From the NCBI GenBank assembly GCA_016508695.1, contig VNKQ01000013.1, positions 1,240,001 to 1,304,000 of the forward strand: DNA of 64,000 bases, written 5' to 3'. Of the stretch, positions 11,896-23,351 are shown piece by piece. The translations under genes were made by a program, and so were the position numbers. How positions within the stretch are numbered: the stretch's first letter is position 1; each line of letters opens with the position of its first letter. The notes under the pieces are model-generated. The model did not search any database and had not been told where the DNA came from. It was given only the letters and a program-made list of their open reading frames with translations. This stretch comes from Hyphodiscus hymeniophilus. Lineage: Eukaryota; Ascomycota; Leotiomycetes; Helotiales; Hyphodiscaceae.

Positions 11896-12309
11896 TTGTT
11901 TGAGCTTGTGACTCTATCCTTGGTTGTTGGCTGATTATTTCCACTCCACACCCTTTATGTACATTATTCAAGACCTACCTATGTAAGGCAGCTGTACCAC
12001 ATAATGACACGATTAGTTCCGGAGATTGCAGAGTATGAAGGATCAAAGAATCTTTTCTTTCTATTCTCCTGGCTGGTGCCCACCCCTCCACTAGTTCATT
12101 CTCCCGCTCAATGATTCTAAGGTAAGGTAGGTAATATCACCATCTTTGATCACGTGCGATAAGTATCGTTATCTTGTTGGGCATTGAACAAAGCCCATTG
12201 ACGACATCGTCATTGCTACATCGCAATGCCAGGAAGTCTCCTCTAAACTTCTGTACGACTTAATTTGTGCTTCTACTAAGTATCCAACAAGCAATTGGAA
12301 GCATCTACC
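11896..12309. other. Intergenic region
   Basis: About 410 bases between MAM33 and the 2EXR gene, in tandem orientation. I see nothing beyond presumed 3' and 5' untranslated sequence. Confidence 0.5.
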
Positions 12310-13293
12310 ATGGCGGCACCGGTATCAGACTTGATACATTTGTCAAGCTTCACCTTATTTCCCCACCTCCCCGCAGAGCTCCGGCTCAAGATTGTAAGTT
12401 TACAAAGAGAACTTCTTATTCATCACAAGTACTCAAACTACTCGAGATGATCTTGAATAGAAGGAGCGGTATCCAACATTCATTGCCATTTATCTCCAAG
12501 CCTTTTGATATCTCCCATTTCAAGAACCCTCACTTGAACCAAGTATATTCCTACTAATATCCCCTATACTGTACAGTGGCAGCACACCCTCCCAGCCTCT
12601 GGAATCCTAAAGATATCCTATTCCCCAACACACTCAACCTACATATCCAACACGGCACCTCCAATAGCCCTCTCAATCAACAGCGAATCCCGCTCGCAAG
12701 CACTCCTCTCCCACACTCACTTCCAACTCGGCCCCCTTCCCAAGCAGCTCCCACAACCCACTACACAACAACCAACCTACACATGCCGTCCAAACCCAAA
12801 GTCGGAAGTCCTTCAAGACAGGATTCCTATCACTCCTCTCATCCCAATCTCCTTCCCGACAACGACTCTCTACATCTCCTCCCTCGCGCCCATCCTACAG
12901 ACACACCTGCACGATCTCCTCTACAACCTGGGCACCTCTCCCTCACGACACCACTTACGCTACCTAGCCTTCGACCTGCGTGTCTGGCACGAGCTGTGCG
13001 ATAACGGGCTCCTGGCTATCTTGGCGAAGTTGCGGGCGCTGAAGAGAGTCGATATGGTTGTTGAGTTCGGGAGGCCTTTTATGGGCGAAGTGGGGTTCCT
13101 GGAGGCCCCGGAGTGGAGAGGTGATCTGAGATGGGTTGCTGAGATGGCGGGGAGGGAGGTGGGCGAGGAGAGGGGAAGGGGTGGGGTGGGGTTGAAGAAG
13201 AGCGGTGCTGAGGATAGGAGGGTGGAGGGTGATGCAAGGGAGGGGATTCGGGTTCGGTGTGTGATTTTGACGAGGGGTGGTGAGCAAGCTTGA
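12310..13293 (+). CDS. 2EXR-domain fungal protein
   Basis: Fungal F-box-like 2EXR family member of unknown function. Two exons, 12310-12393 and 12577-13293 (266 residues). The diagnostic N-terminal motif FTLFPHLPAELRLKIW is split by a 183-nt intron after KI. After splicing come QHTLPASGILKI and a middle block ending HHLRYLAFDLRVWHEL, the LxxLxxLxxV pattern seen in 2EXR proteins. The C-terminus is Gly/Glu/Arg-rich and probably disordered. The frame is open only if the intron is removed, and it has few ATGs, which is why it is easy to miss. It is convergent with the CoA transferase gene. The biochemical role is unknown. Confidence 0.82.
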
Positions 13294-13698
13294 TGGTATT
13301 AGGCTTCTGTGGGATGGCTTGTAATGAGGACGAGAATATGTAGCGAACATTAAGAAGCCACCGTCTGCCAAGATTTCCCTTTCTCTCTATCAGCCGTCCA
13401 TTCCGTGGTGTCGAGGAAGACATCGTCAGCAATTGAGTAACCTCGCACACCATCCTTCTAATTGTCGTTACTTTTCCAGTGGTGGATTTATGGAATCATC
13501 CCAATCGCTCAGGCGGTGTAAGCACACTTGGTTGAAATCGAGCATTTTCAGTAGTCTTATCACACAACGCCTTGTGAAAGGACCAGGGTCTTTCTGAAAG
13601 CATCAAATTGCTGCATCGTAACCAGAGGGTATAAATCATGAATTCTAAGTCCTTGAATGCTTCGTAACTCCTAAATGCTATAACAACAAACCGCAATA
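13294..13698. other. Intergenic region, convergent 3' ends
   Basis: About 400 bases between the tails of the 2EXR gene and the CoA transferase gene. No feature seen. Confidence 0.5.
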
Positions 13699-15353
13699 TT
13701 ACAACATTGGCTTGAGATCTTCAGCCACCTTGAAAGGTGCTTCGGTCTTAGCCTTGATTTCATCCACAGTCACACCATTAGCGATCTCAACGAGCGTCAA
13801 TCCAGTTGCGAAGTCCACATCGAACACGCCCTGAGAAGATTAGTATCCATCCCTGCGGAATCAAAGAGAGAACTCACCAGTTCTGTAATGATCATCGAAA
13901 CACAAGCCTTGCCCGTCAGAGGGAAAGCACACTGCTTAACGATCTTCGGGGTGCCCTTCTTATCGGTATGTTCCATTGTGACAACCACCTTCGTCTTCTC
14001 CGGGTTCGAGACCAAATCCATAGCACCTCCAAACCCCTTTATCTTCCCCGGCAGCATCCAGTTCGCCAGATCCCCATTTCCAGAGACTTGCATAGCCCCG
14101 AGGATGGTGAGGTCAATGCGCCCACTCCTGATCATGCCAAAGCTCTCCTCGCTGCCAAAGACCGCAGCTCCGGGGTTCAGGGTGACGGTCTCCTTGCCAG
14201 CGTTGATGAGATCCGGGTCCTCCTTGCCCTTCACGGGGTAGGGCCCGAGGCCCAGAATGCCGTTCTCGGATTGCAGCTGGACCTCGACCTCGGGGCCCAC
14301 GAACGAAGGGGCCAGCATCGGCATGCCGATTCCCAGATTGGCATACATGCCGTTCTTGAACTCCTTCGCAGCCCTCTTGACGATCCTCTCCCTCTTCGCG
14401 GCCGTATCCCCGCTGCCCAGCGCCTTCTTAGCATCCGGATCGTTCGGATCCTTGGCAAATGTAAACTTCTCGATATTCTTCGCCGTCGTGCTCTGGATAA
14501 CCCTCTTGACATAAATCCCCGGTAAATGCACAGCTTCCGGCAGAATCTCCCCCGGCTCGACAATCTCCTCGGCCTCCACGATGGTCATCTTCGCGTTCCG
14601 TCCCATCGCACCATTGAAGTTGTTCGCCGCGAGCCTGAACTGACAGTTCCCCAGCTTATCCGCCTTCCACGCCTTGACAAACGCATAATCCCCCTTGATG
14701 CTCTCCTCCAAAAGATACTGCTTTCCATCAAAGACCTTCACATCCTTCGGGTACGAGTACACCTTCGGCGTCCCATCAGCATTGTTCCTAAGCGGCAACT
14801 CCCCCGTCTGCACGACGGTCCCAAACGCAGCCGGCGTGTAGAAAGCCGGGATCCCCTTCCCCCCACTCGCACACCTCTCCGCGAGCGTGCCCTGCGGCGT
14901 GAGCTCGAGCTCCACCTCGCCCGTCAGGTACATGCGCTCGAACGTCTTGTTCTCGCCGATGTAGCTCGCGATCATCTTCCTGATCTGCTTGCTCTTCAGC
15001 AGCTTCCCCAGCCCGGACTCGTCCGTGCCGGCGTTGTTCGAGACCGCCGTCAGCCCCGTGAGGTGTTTCCGCTGGAGCACCTCGTCGATCAACGTGTCGG
15101 GGACGCCGCACAGCCCGAAGCCGCCGCAGAGGAGCGTGCTGTTGGGCTTCATGTCTGCGAGGGCTTCGGAGGCCGAGGAGAGGACTTTGTTGATCTCGGG
15201 GCGGCGGCTGGTGGATGCGAAGGTGCGGGATAGGAGGATTGATTGCTGCGTTGCTTTAGAGATGTTATTGGGAATTGAGATTGGAGACCTTACTCTAGAG
15301 GTACTCCCCGTGTAGGCTCTCGCGGCGCGAAAGCATAGCTGTGCGGAAGGCAT
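13699..15353 (-). CDS. Succinyl-CoA:3-ketoacid CoA transferase, mitochondrial
   Basis: Transfers CoA from succinyl-CoA to acetoacetate or related acids in the mitochondrial matrix. Exons on the minus strand 15353-13878 and 13830-13699 (535 residues). A Ser/Arg-rich presequence of about 55 residues leads into ASEALADM and GGFGLCGVPDTLI (alpha subunit signature). The beta half begins near RIVKRAAKEF. The active-site Glu is E363 in SENGILGLG. Splicing the last intron replaces a spurious tail with GVFDVDFATGLTLVEIANG, the family C-terminus. The gene is markedly GC-rich through 14.2-15.2 kb. A 48-nt in-frame, intron-like segment lies in the presequence (see findings). I start at 15353 because it opens the presequence; an upstream open frame lacks targeting features. 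Confidence 0.93.
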
Positions 15354-15819
15354 CGTCGAGCGTAGAGCGGAGTTCGTGCCTGATAGATGGAGTGAGAGAG
15401 GAAAAGAGACCTCAACGCCGTCCGTCAATGGAACCACAGGACCCTGGGCCTCTGGAAAAAGTGCAAAGGAGCGAGAAATAAAGGAAAACGGCGTTGGGGA
15501 GTAATATCGACATTGAGGGCCCCGGCAAAGCACTTACCCCCTCTTCCCCGGACCTTGGGTGTCGGCCTTGATACGGAGCTGAGACGGGGAGCCGTGGAAA
15601 CCCAGGGGTCCCGCTTTGAGATTAGTAAGGAATTTTGTCACTTCGAGTTGTCCTTAGTCCTCCACCAGCTCTAGGTAAATCATTCGTGGTGAAAGCGATT
15701 TGTCTCTTGTCTTGGAAGACTGTGCATTTGTCCGCAGAGTCAGAGCTCTTATTTATTCTTAAGAAGCATGTCTATTTTCCTATTTTCCTATTTATTTAGC
15801 CTACAATGCTCGGATCACC
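15354..15819. other. Intergenic region between two minus-strand genes
   Basis: About 470 bases holding the CoA transferase leader and the carrier gene's 3' untranslated region. An open frame continues upstream of the transferase ATG as far as 15533 but is not supported as coding. Confidence 0.5.
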
Positions 15820-16939
15820 TTAGTTAATGGCTCTCATAGTCATCTCAACCACTGCAAACGTCCCCGCACTGACCGGCATGGCCCTTAGTAACGTAGGCCC
15901 AATACCCTTCCAGAATCCTCTAAGACCCTCCGATCTGAAGGTCTGTCTAAAGCAATCATTCATGCCCTTAAATTTCATCTCAGATCCGAACCCATCACTC
16001 TGCATCTTGCTCTTCACAACGTCGAAAGGATAGCTAGCCAACCATAAAGCCTCTCCCGCTAACCCACCATAGAATGCAACCTTCCAGCTTGAGATTTCTT
16101 TGCGTTCAACCTTGTTACGTAAGGCGTCGGCGTTCATCATGTATTCGAAGGCTAGGAACCATACACCGTAGGCTTGTGCTTCTCGGAGGATGGTAACTGC
16201 TTCTCCTCGGTAGAGACCTTTCAATACACCCTCATGGGCGGATAGCTTGCGAACGCAGTCAAGGGGCCCGCTGTATAACCGCGCTGCGCCATGTGGTTGA
16301 GTCTGTAATCTGATCCTCACGTGCTCGATCGGACCAGAGATGACGGAATTGGCAATTCCGGCAAAAGCTCCTGAAGCATAGTATTGTGAGTAAGAGAGGC
16401 CTGGTGATAGAGGGTTCTTGCTGAGGTTGGAAGCTTCAAAGCGCCGGCGAGCTTCGTGGAATGCTCCAAATTGCACGGATACACAGGCTCCGATGCCGAT
16501 TAGCGGTGTCAGTGTGCCTTTGTAGAAAGCTAAGGGACCTTCTTTTTGGTAGATTGTCTTTGCAGCTTCGAGGGCGTTGGAGTACTGGTTTGTAGTTTGG
16601 AGACGGACTTTTACTATATCGAATGGTTGACCTGGAAGATGTCAGTTTAGGGTATGAGTTGTGAAAACTAAAATATCGGAACACAAAAACGTTACAGCAC
16701 TTCGTCTATGCCCTAGGAGAGATTCATCGGACTTCAATTGCAAATTTGCAATATCCTCCCACTTCTGCCCACACGTGATCCGAACAAACTGCTCGAGATC
16801 CAATGGTGCATGAAACGCAAGACATGACCATAGACTCACCCAGTAGAACCTGAGCAATACCACCCGCAGCGCCGGCAAAAAGATCCTTCAAAGTCCTCAC
16901 CACTCCTCCCTCATCCAACTCAGCAGCTGCATCCGCCAT
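15820..16939 (-). CDS. Mitochondrial carrier, YMC1/YMC2-like
   Basis: Inner-membrane solute carrier. Exons on the minus strand 16939-16840 and 16631-15820 (303 residues), separated by a 208-nt intron. All three carrier repeats show the P-x-[DE]-x-x-[KR] signature: QPFDIVKVRL, GPIEHVRIRL and YPFDVVKSKM, each with following Gly-rich helices. FAGAAGGIAQVLLGQPFD plus KGTLTPLIGIGACVSVQFG matches the yeast Ymc1/Ymc2 group, linked to glycine/organic-acid exchange; exact substrate is uncertain and the wider carnitine/amino-acid carrier clade is close. It ends in AIN without an obvious retention signal. Its start diverges from the frq upstream region. Confidence 0.88.
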
Positions 16940-18832
16940 CTCGAAAGTTACCCCTCCGATTTCGCACCGATTGCTTCTCCTCAAGAACCTCCGAGTCCCC
17001 AAGGATCAATTGCCTCTTCAAATCGCCAAATGTTCGGCTTAACAGGTGTTTGATGTGAGGGGGATGGATTGGGATGAGGAGTGAGAGACGTCTTGGGCAA
17101 GCTCCGATTGTGTTTTGTTTGTTGTGGCTGTGGGTCGAGAGCACAAAGGCGAATCGATGGTGTGCGAGCTCGAATGGTCTGTGCGCTGCCCTTGATGCTG
17201 AGACGACTTGATAGATTCTTGGAAGTTGAAGGATCAGATACGCCCTATTTTGAGAGGAAAGTGAATTAGCACAACATTTCTGGGTAAAAAAAACATTGAT
17301 GTCTCCATATTAGACTTACAGGTGTCGATGAGTTTGTCCCTCTCTGTACCATTGAGGACCGGCCGTAACAGATAATGTCAAAATCACAGAGGCCAAATTG
17401 AAAAGATGAAGACGAGCGTCTTTGTATTGTTTACGAAAGTATCCTCATCAACTTATTAATAGTCGCTGTAACCCCCTTATACTTGCAACTTACCATCTCG
17501 CCATTAATATTTAGATCCAGAATCGAAAAATGTCTTCTGGTACATACTCCTAATAAAGCGCTGCTCTAACCCTCCAAAATATTAATGGCTATTTACATGT
17601 CGATATATTTGAACTACGTGCGGCCCCGCACAAGGTAATCTCGTTATGACTACTGTTCAAGGAAACTCTGTTAACATAGTTGAAAGAAATACAGAAATAA
17701 TAATAAAAGTATCAAAAAAATCGGATCATTGAATGCACAGTGAGATAGTTGAATACGGTATAGTATTGTGTCCAGTAGTAGATGCTCTCTGTAATGCACC
17801 GGCAATCTGTATTCATGGTCCCATGGTTCCAAATGGCGTATCACAATGATTCCCCCTACTTTGACCACCGGTCTTACGGCTAGGTGGACTCCTGAGGTAA
17901 CACATCTGCTTCTGAACCGGGCTCTCTTCTTGACCAATGCGATAGAATGACCATCTAACATCTCTATTCCTTAGTGCCTCTTACTCTGAAAATACCTTGA
18001 AGGCCGAAACATCGACTTCGTGTGGTGCAGATTCCCATGAGCTCAGATGCATACTGTACATGCCTCCTGAATAAGATCAGAGGACAGTTTTGCTCGCAAG
18101 CACTCCTCTTCTTTTGGATGTCCCACATATAGACGTAATAAAACAGAAGCCCGAGTTTCACATCAGTAAAGGCATATTACGAGGACCCAATGTCCCCAAT
18201 ATTCCGGGGCGATGATTCTCCTCTACGCTCTGTTATCAAGCCCCAACTTTGTCACATAAGTTATGACAAATTAACCACTTAAACGTACTCTATACTTCCA
18301 CCATTCTAGTAATAGGCATGCGCGTATTATGCTAGGGGGTATCGAACAAGTATCCGATAAAGAAAAAAGATTGGCCCGGATCAAGGACCCAGATCACCAT
18401 AGAGTGGGATAGTTGGATAAACTACTCCAAGCGATAAGAAGATTGAACTGAGGCTCAATCAGAAAGCTGGTTGCTTGGCGTCTTTGCGTTGCAGTGGCTT
18501 CGGTAGAAGATATAGAATTGAAAAAGCCACACCCATATACGCATGTAGGTATGCATTGTGCTGCTCAAAGGCTATGATATACAACGTGTAGGAGATATCC
18601 TGTATGAGAGAATATATATGATGGTCAAGCCACATCTGTTATGAGCGATCTTGAAGGCTTGATATAAAAACGTGATATCTGATAAAGTAATCGATAGCAG
18701 TGGCTGTGAGGATGGGGCATTTTTGGGGGTAGGGGTCTACAACACAGCCACGCTACTTCCCGCAACACGTGGATTAAATGAGTGAGTAAGCACCATGCAC
18801 GCTTAAACTACCATCAGCCTATGAGAGCTCTT

Positions 18833-18893
18833 CGATCGGTTTGGGGATCCAATGCCCACGACGATCGAAAAAGACCCTTTGCGATCACGATCC
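18833..18893. promoter_or_regulatory. GATC/CGATC cluster, candidate light-response element of frq
   Basis: Five GATC motifs start at 18834, 18846, 18863, 18883 and 18889, four of them preceded by C (CGATC). The White Collar complex of filamentous fungi binds GATC-rich imperfect repeats (GATNC/CGATN) in frq promoters; the cluster sits about 700 nt upstream of the FRQ ATG. Binding is inferred from motif and location. Confidence 0.4.
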
Positions 18894-19350
18894 TTCCTTC
18901 ACGCACACAGACTCGCGACGTGCGCTTTATTCGCTCTCTCCCTTCCTGCCGGGGAAAGATGACGTTAAAATGGGTCTATGCCAGGAGAGCAAAGGGCTCT
19001 CTCCAGAGTCCACACGTGTTCGGTCACCCTGGCACCCTGGCACCCAGGCGATGGGGAGTCCAGACCTGCGATCTGGAGGTCGATGGTTCTGTGATTTCTC
19101 GATCGTGGACTGTGTGGACTGTGTGGACTGCCCTTTTCGGCCCCAGCTGGGGGAAAACCACCACCCCAAACACCCACCAACCCAGACTGGTGATGACTGC
19201 GATCTCACTCTCTGATGGGAAGGGGATCGCAGTCTCATTCTCATTCTCATATCCTCACCCTCTTTGAGAACAATAATAATCAACAGGACAGTCCTTGCTT
19301 CCTCTGCTCTGTCTGCATCTAATCCTCGACTCGCCTTCTACTCTTGCCCA

Positions 19351-19548
19351 ATGCAATACAATACAATACAATACAATACAACACAATACAAATCAATAAC
19401 CACATCCAACAATTCTCCGACGTGTGCACCTCTTCCGTCTCCAGCTTCTATCACTAATGGTCTGATCTGGGATTGGGACACAGGATACAGATACATCTAC
19501 GACCTGCTTCTTCGTTTGTCAACAATGACCACCAGGACGGACGACTGA
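19351..19548 (+). promoter_or_regulatory. Upstream ORF in the presumed frq leader
   Basis: A 65-residue ORF opens with ATG at 19351 inside the pentanucleotide repeat, reads through it and ends at TGA 44 nt before the FRQ ATG. A minimal ATG-GTC-TGA uORF lies in another frame at 19457-19465. Neurospora frq has a uORF-rich leader, so a translational role is plausible. The transcription start is unknown, so leader membership is inferred. Confidence 0.4.
19355..19389 (+). repeat. AATAC pentanucleotide repeat
   Basis: Five perfect AATAC units (19355-19379), one AACAC variant and one further AATAC unit. It lies in the presumed frq leader and its first codons form part of the uORF starting at 19351. 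Confidence 0.95.
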
Positions 19549-19591
19549 CACCCAAGAGGTCTCCATTAAGTCCTCACAATAATCACCAACA

Positions 19592-22500
19592 ATGCAGCCG
19601 AGTCTGCACCGTCCTCATGCGCGGAGACCCCCAGCCCATCTGTCCGTCTGCCTCCGTCGAGATGACCCCGCCAGACTGTCAGGTGCTGCAGAGCCAGCAG
19701 TTGAGGGACCATCGTCGCCAGGAGTACCACCCTTCAGGAAAGACCCGGACAAGAGCAAGGACTTGAGGGGCGAGCCACCAGAGGTACAAGCTTGGTTCGA
19801 TGAACACAACACATGTCCTGAAATACGCCCAGATCAGAGATTCCAAGGTGGTGGGTTTTCCCGTACTTGGCTTTTTGGGAAGGTGGGCTAATCAATCTTT
19901 CCAGACGAGAGCCCATACTTCCTTCGTCAGCACAGTAGCTCCAATACATCGAGTGCCGTATCCGACTCAAGTCCACATCATCAGTCAGGCCGTGCCCTAC
20001 AAGACAGGCATGCTCTGCCCGGGTTGCCACGTTCAGTTTCCAAGGGTAGTAGCGCCGGTGGTTTTAGGAGTGTGATCGACGATCTGACAATTGAAAATCG
20101 AAAGTTAAAAGAAAGGTTAAGGAAATATGAGGCGGCCTATAGTACACATCTGGACAACGAAAAGCTTTTTGAGCTCAAGATACATGGCCTCGCCGCGAAG
20201 AAGAAGAGAGAGCTCGAGGAGACCTTACGTAGCTTTGCCGCGAGTATCGATGGCTCGTCAGATACCAACGCCAAGCACTCATCAAGAGGCACTCTTCATC
20301 ATAGGCTCGTCCCATCGAAGAACACATCCTTATCCTCCACGATATCCCGTCCTGTTGATTCAGCGTACGCATCGATGTCCAACTCCGGCCCTACATCAAC
20401 ATCCAAGTTCAGCCTGACTAGAGAAGGGCCTAATGCTCACTCCCGACAGACCAACAAGGATCAAAACATTCAGTCCTTTCTGCATAACAGCCCGGAGGGG
20501 CTGCTGCCAAACCACTCCATGACTATGTCAGAGAGGCAGAAGAAGAAGCTCGTTGTGCGGCGCTTGGAGCACCTTTTCACTGGACAGCGAGGTTCTGCAG
20601 TCGTGGATCACAGCCAGCCATTACAGCAACAAGAAGTTTCTGAATCTGCGGCAATGGCTGACCGAGCGGCACGTTCGAGTCTCCCATCAGGGGAGGGGGT
20701 TCGCGAAGCGCACATCTTACCTTGCGAGATGGAAACCGACAACAAGAGACCTAGGCTGAGAAATGAGTCAACCCAGGAGATCTACGGTTCGGGAGGCCCT
20801 TCAGAGTCGGCTCCGGAGTTTAGCTCGGACTCATCTCCTGAGCAGAGACCCACTAGGCCCATTGATCTGGACCCCGAGCGTGCTCAAATTCCATCGGATA
20901 ACGTTGAATATCTTGTACATCTAGGTCTCTCCGCGCCCAGCCTCGAACGTGGTATCTCTGGCGATGTTGAAGCTGATGCTGAAGGATGGATCTATTTGAA
21001 CCTGCTCATTAACATGGCTCAACTACATATAATCAATGTCACCCCCGACTTTGTACGATCAGCCGTGGCAGATGTGAGTGCTAAATTCCAGCTGTCTCGA
21101 GATGGGAGGAAAATTCGATGGAGAGGAGGAACCGATGGAACGCGATTCAGCAGCGACAGTGGGACCGGCAGTGACAAAAACGATTGTCAACTAGACCGTG
21201 ATAGTCTGGATGAAGGGCATCAAAAGAGGCGCAAATTTAATGCTGGGCGGTTTGCGGCCGTTCCTGTTGATATCGGCCATCGTAAACAATCTTCGAAGGT
21301 TGTTGAGCAAAGTCCACTCTATTACAAGCCTCTATTTCGTCACCAGGGGTCTTCCTCCGAAGAGATGACCTCCGATGGTGAGAGCGGATCACCGCTCGAC
21401 TATGGCACCGGCCATGCAGACGAGACCGGGACAGGACTCTCTCGAGCACCGCAATTAAGAAGTCGGTGGTCTCATTCAATGTCAGGGAGGAGAGAACGAC
21501 GACGCAACGACGGTCCCATCGTATTTTATAGCAATGCCCCATTCTGCACGGACTTATCTGGAGATCGAGGAACCGTCAGTACTCCGATCCATGAGACTGG
21601 AGTGGATAGCGACGGCTACAGCAACCATACACAGAATGCACTGGGGTGTCTTTCCCAGACAAGCGCTCTCAGTCTCTCGAGGACACCATCGGGATCTTTC
21701 TTACCATCCAGGCCATTCAAGGACTACTCGAAAGGATGCGGTTCTCTCCAGACCGACGAAACAAGAGCGAAGACTCCCGATATGCTTGTTGACGGAGACA
21801 GCGATCTTGACGTCGGTTTAAAATGGTCATGTAGCAGCTCGGGCCCGACTAAGGCTCCGATGAGTTTTGATGCCAGTGGCCTTGGCGGCACTCAACCTGC
21901 AGATCACTTTGCTGTGACAGTGAAAACCCGGCGTCCCAAATCCGACAATCATACGCAAGCCAGACTATCAAAGTTCTCCACATCGGGTCCCGGGTCGAGG
22001 AGGTTTCTGCATACGATCCCGAGATCATCTTTCGAATCGTCTCACCAAGCGGACCGTGCTGATTCGGAGGATATCACTTCTAGCTTGGCATTTCTTCATG
22101 CTTCATCTCCCCCAAAGGGACAACATTCACCAGATCTTCCGGTACAAGCTGAGGTTGTGTCCGCACAGTTTTTTCGATTACAACCATCAACACTACCACC
22201 TCCAACGGGATATTACGCAGCACTCGCGTCCTCCGATTCCGACTCTGATGCCTCCTCCGATTCATCGTCATTCTCTGGAGTCTCTCACTTGCGAGAGCAG
22301 AAGCCGTTCCTCCTCAGACCACACGATCGTGTCGTGGGACCCGATCCCAACGGAGATAAAGAACAAGATTCAGGCGAATTGGAAGATGATGAGGACGACG
22401 GTGAAGAAGCAGACGGTGACAGTGATGAGAGCATTGACATGCTAGCGTTAGCACGAGCTGCCGATCCCCGCACCGTTGCAGCGAGGGAGGAGGACTTCGA

Positions 22501-22621
22501 GAGGCAAGCCGCACAGAAAGTGGATGAAGTGTCTGCTGGAAGTTTGGCAGCAACCGTAGACGGTGAAAGTGGATTTTCAAGCCCTACACCAGAAAGTAGT
22601 GGGGATACTGATATGTTTTGA
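19592..22621 (+). CDS. frq: Circadian clock protein FREQUENCY (FRQ)
   Basis: Negative element of the fungal circadian oscillator; with FRH and casein kinase 1 it inhibits the White Collar complex and is progressively phosphorylated. Exons 19592-19847 and 19905-22621 (990 residues, close to the length of Neurospora FRQ). Recognised parts: N-terminal RRPPAHLSVCLRR; coiled coil VIDDLTIENRKLKERLRKYE (about 138-165) followed by LFELKIHGL; a CK1-docking region MTMSERQKKKLVVRRLEHLF (about 290-312); a second conserved region DAEGWIYLNLLINMAQLH through KFQLSRDGRKIRWRGGTDGT (about 445-495); a basic KRRKFN stretch; an FRH-binding-like block SGLGGTQPADHF (about 740-755); and an acidic Ser/Asp/Glu-rich tail. 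The 57-nt intron is essential: reading through gives a stop within 20 codons. Ser/Thr content is very high, as expected for a hyperphosphorylated protein. Confidence 0.95.
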
Positions 22622-23351
22622 TATAAATGGGGGACTGGGATGGATTGGATACCATGGCTTTCACAGCCTTCGCGCAAATTAATCGCACTGAGAAGCGTTC
22701 CACAGCTGGATGCAGGAGGGTTCTGACCGGCGTTGGTTTAGTTTGAAGCGTTAGCATGGCTTGCTATAAGAGATACCATTTGCATTTTTAGCGTCTATTA
22801 GATATTACGAAAGACTCAGTCTTATCCTCCAGTCATCTGTCAAACTCACTGCTTTGATACTATGCCCCAATCCTGTGCATTGAGACATTATCGAAAGCCG
22901 CCGAGCTTTGAAGAGAAAGATATAACTTTGGATATGGAGTGTTACGATGATAGGAGGAGAGACGTGGTGAATAGAATACAATGGGAGCAGAGAGTCGAAC
23001 ATAATGGTGTAGACGTGTAATGGTGGAATTGTGGAATATTTTAGAATTGAGTGGGATATTGTGTGATCTGAGAGAACCCATACACGACGAAGATGTATCC
23101 TCCAAAGGCCATACCATGCCCCTTCGATGTCACCCAATCTCTTCGATGTCACCCAATCTCTTCGATGTCTCCCAATCTCGTCTGATTTAATGTATCCTGA
23201 GCCTACCATCGAGAGCACAGAAGTGTGCGAGTACTTTCCAAGCATACTCCCACACCGTCGCCTCTTCATTCCATACCATCGTCTCATATCCCATCCCATC
23301 CATCCTCCTGCGTCCTAGAGTCCCCGAGTCCTAGAGTCCCAGCTCCCATCC
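22622..23351. other. Intergenic region, convergent 3' ends of frq and a small gene
   Basis: About 730 bases containing the frq 3' region and a short 19-bp tandem repeat. An overlapping minus-strand ORF (23299-22805) is rich in low-complexity Tyr/His/Ser codons and I do not support it as coding. Confidence 0.5.
23122..23178 (+). repeat. Three-copy 19-bp tandem repeat downstream of frq
   Basis: Unit CTTCGATGTCACCCAATCT occurs at 23122-23140, 23141-23159 and 23160-23178, the last with one mismatch. It lies 500 bp past the FRQ stop. No coding role is apparent. Confidence 0.95.

Larger units (their letters stand above)
16940..19591. other. Long intergenic region: carrier promoter and frq promoter/leader
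   Basis: About 2.65 kb, the longest gap in the window. I find no supported gene. An ATG-initiated minus-strand ORF at 17961-17671 has no recognisable domain. The right third holds the GATC cluster (18833-18893), short direct repeats around 19105-19125 and 19030-19045, a pentanucleotide repeat at 19355 and several upstream ORFs. A long regulatory upstream region is usual for frq. Confidence 0.6.

Noticed and set aside
14526..15233. 235-residue Arg/Leu-rich ORF on the plus strand
   Set aside because: Antisense shadow produced by the GC-rich codons of the CoA transferase.
17671..17961. 96-residue ATG-started ORF in the frq upstream region
   Set aside because: No domain resemblance; ends in a low-complexity Leu/Phe run; length expected by chance in a 2.6-kb gap.
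18821..19267. 148-codon ORF upstream of frq as a separate gene
   Set aside because: Composition follows GC-rich and repeat-containing promoter sequence and no domain is seen; at most a uORF.
22805..23299. 164-residue minus-strand ORF downstream of frq
   Set aside because: Starts without ATG, runs through the 19-bp repeat, and its composition is low-complexity.
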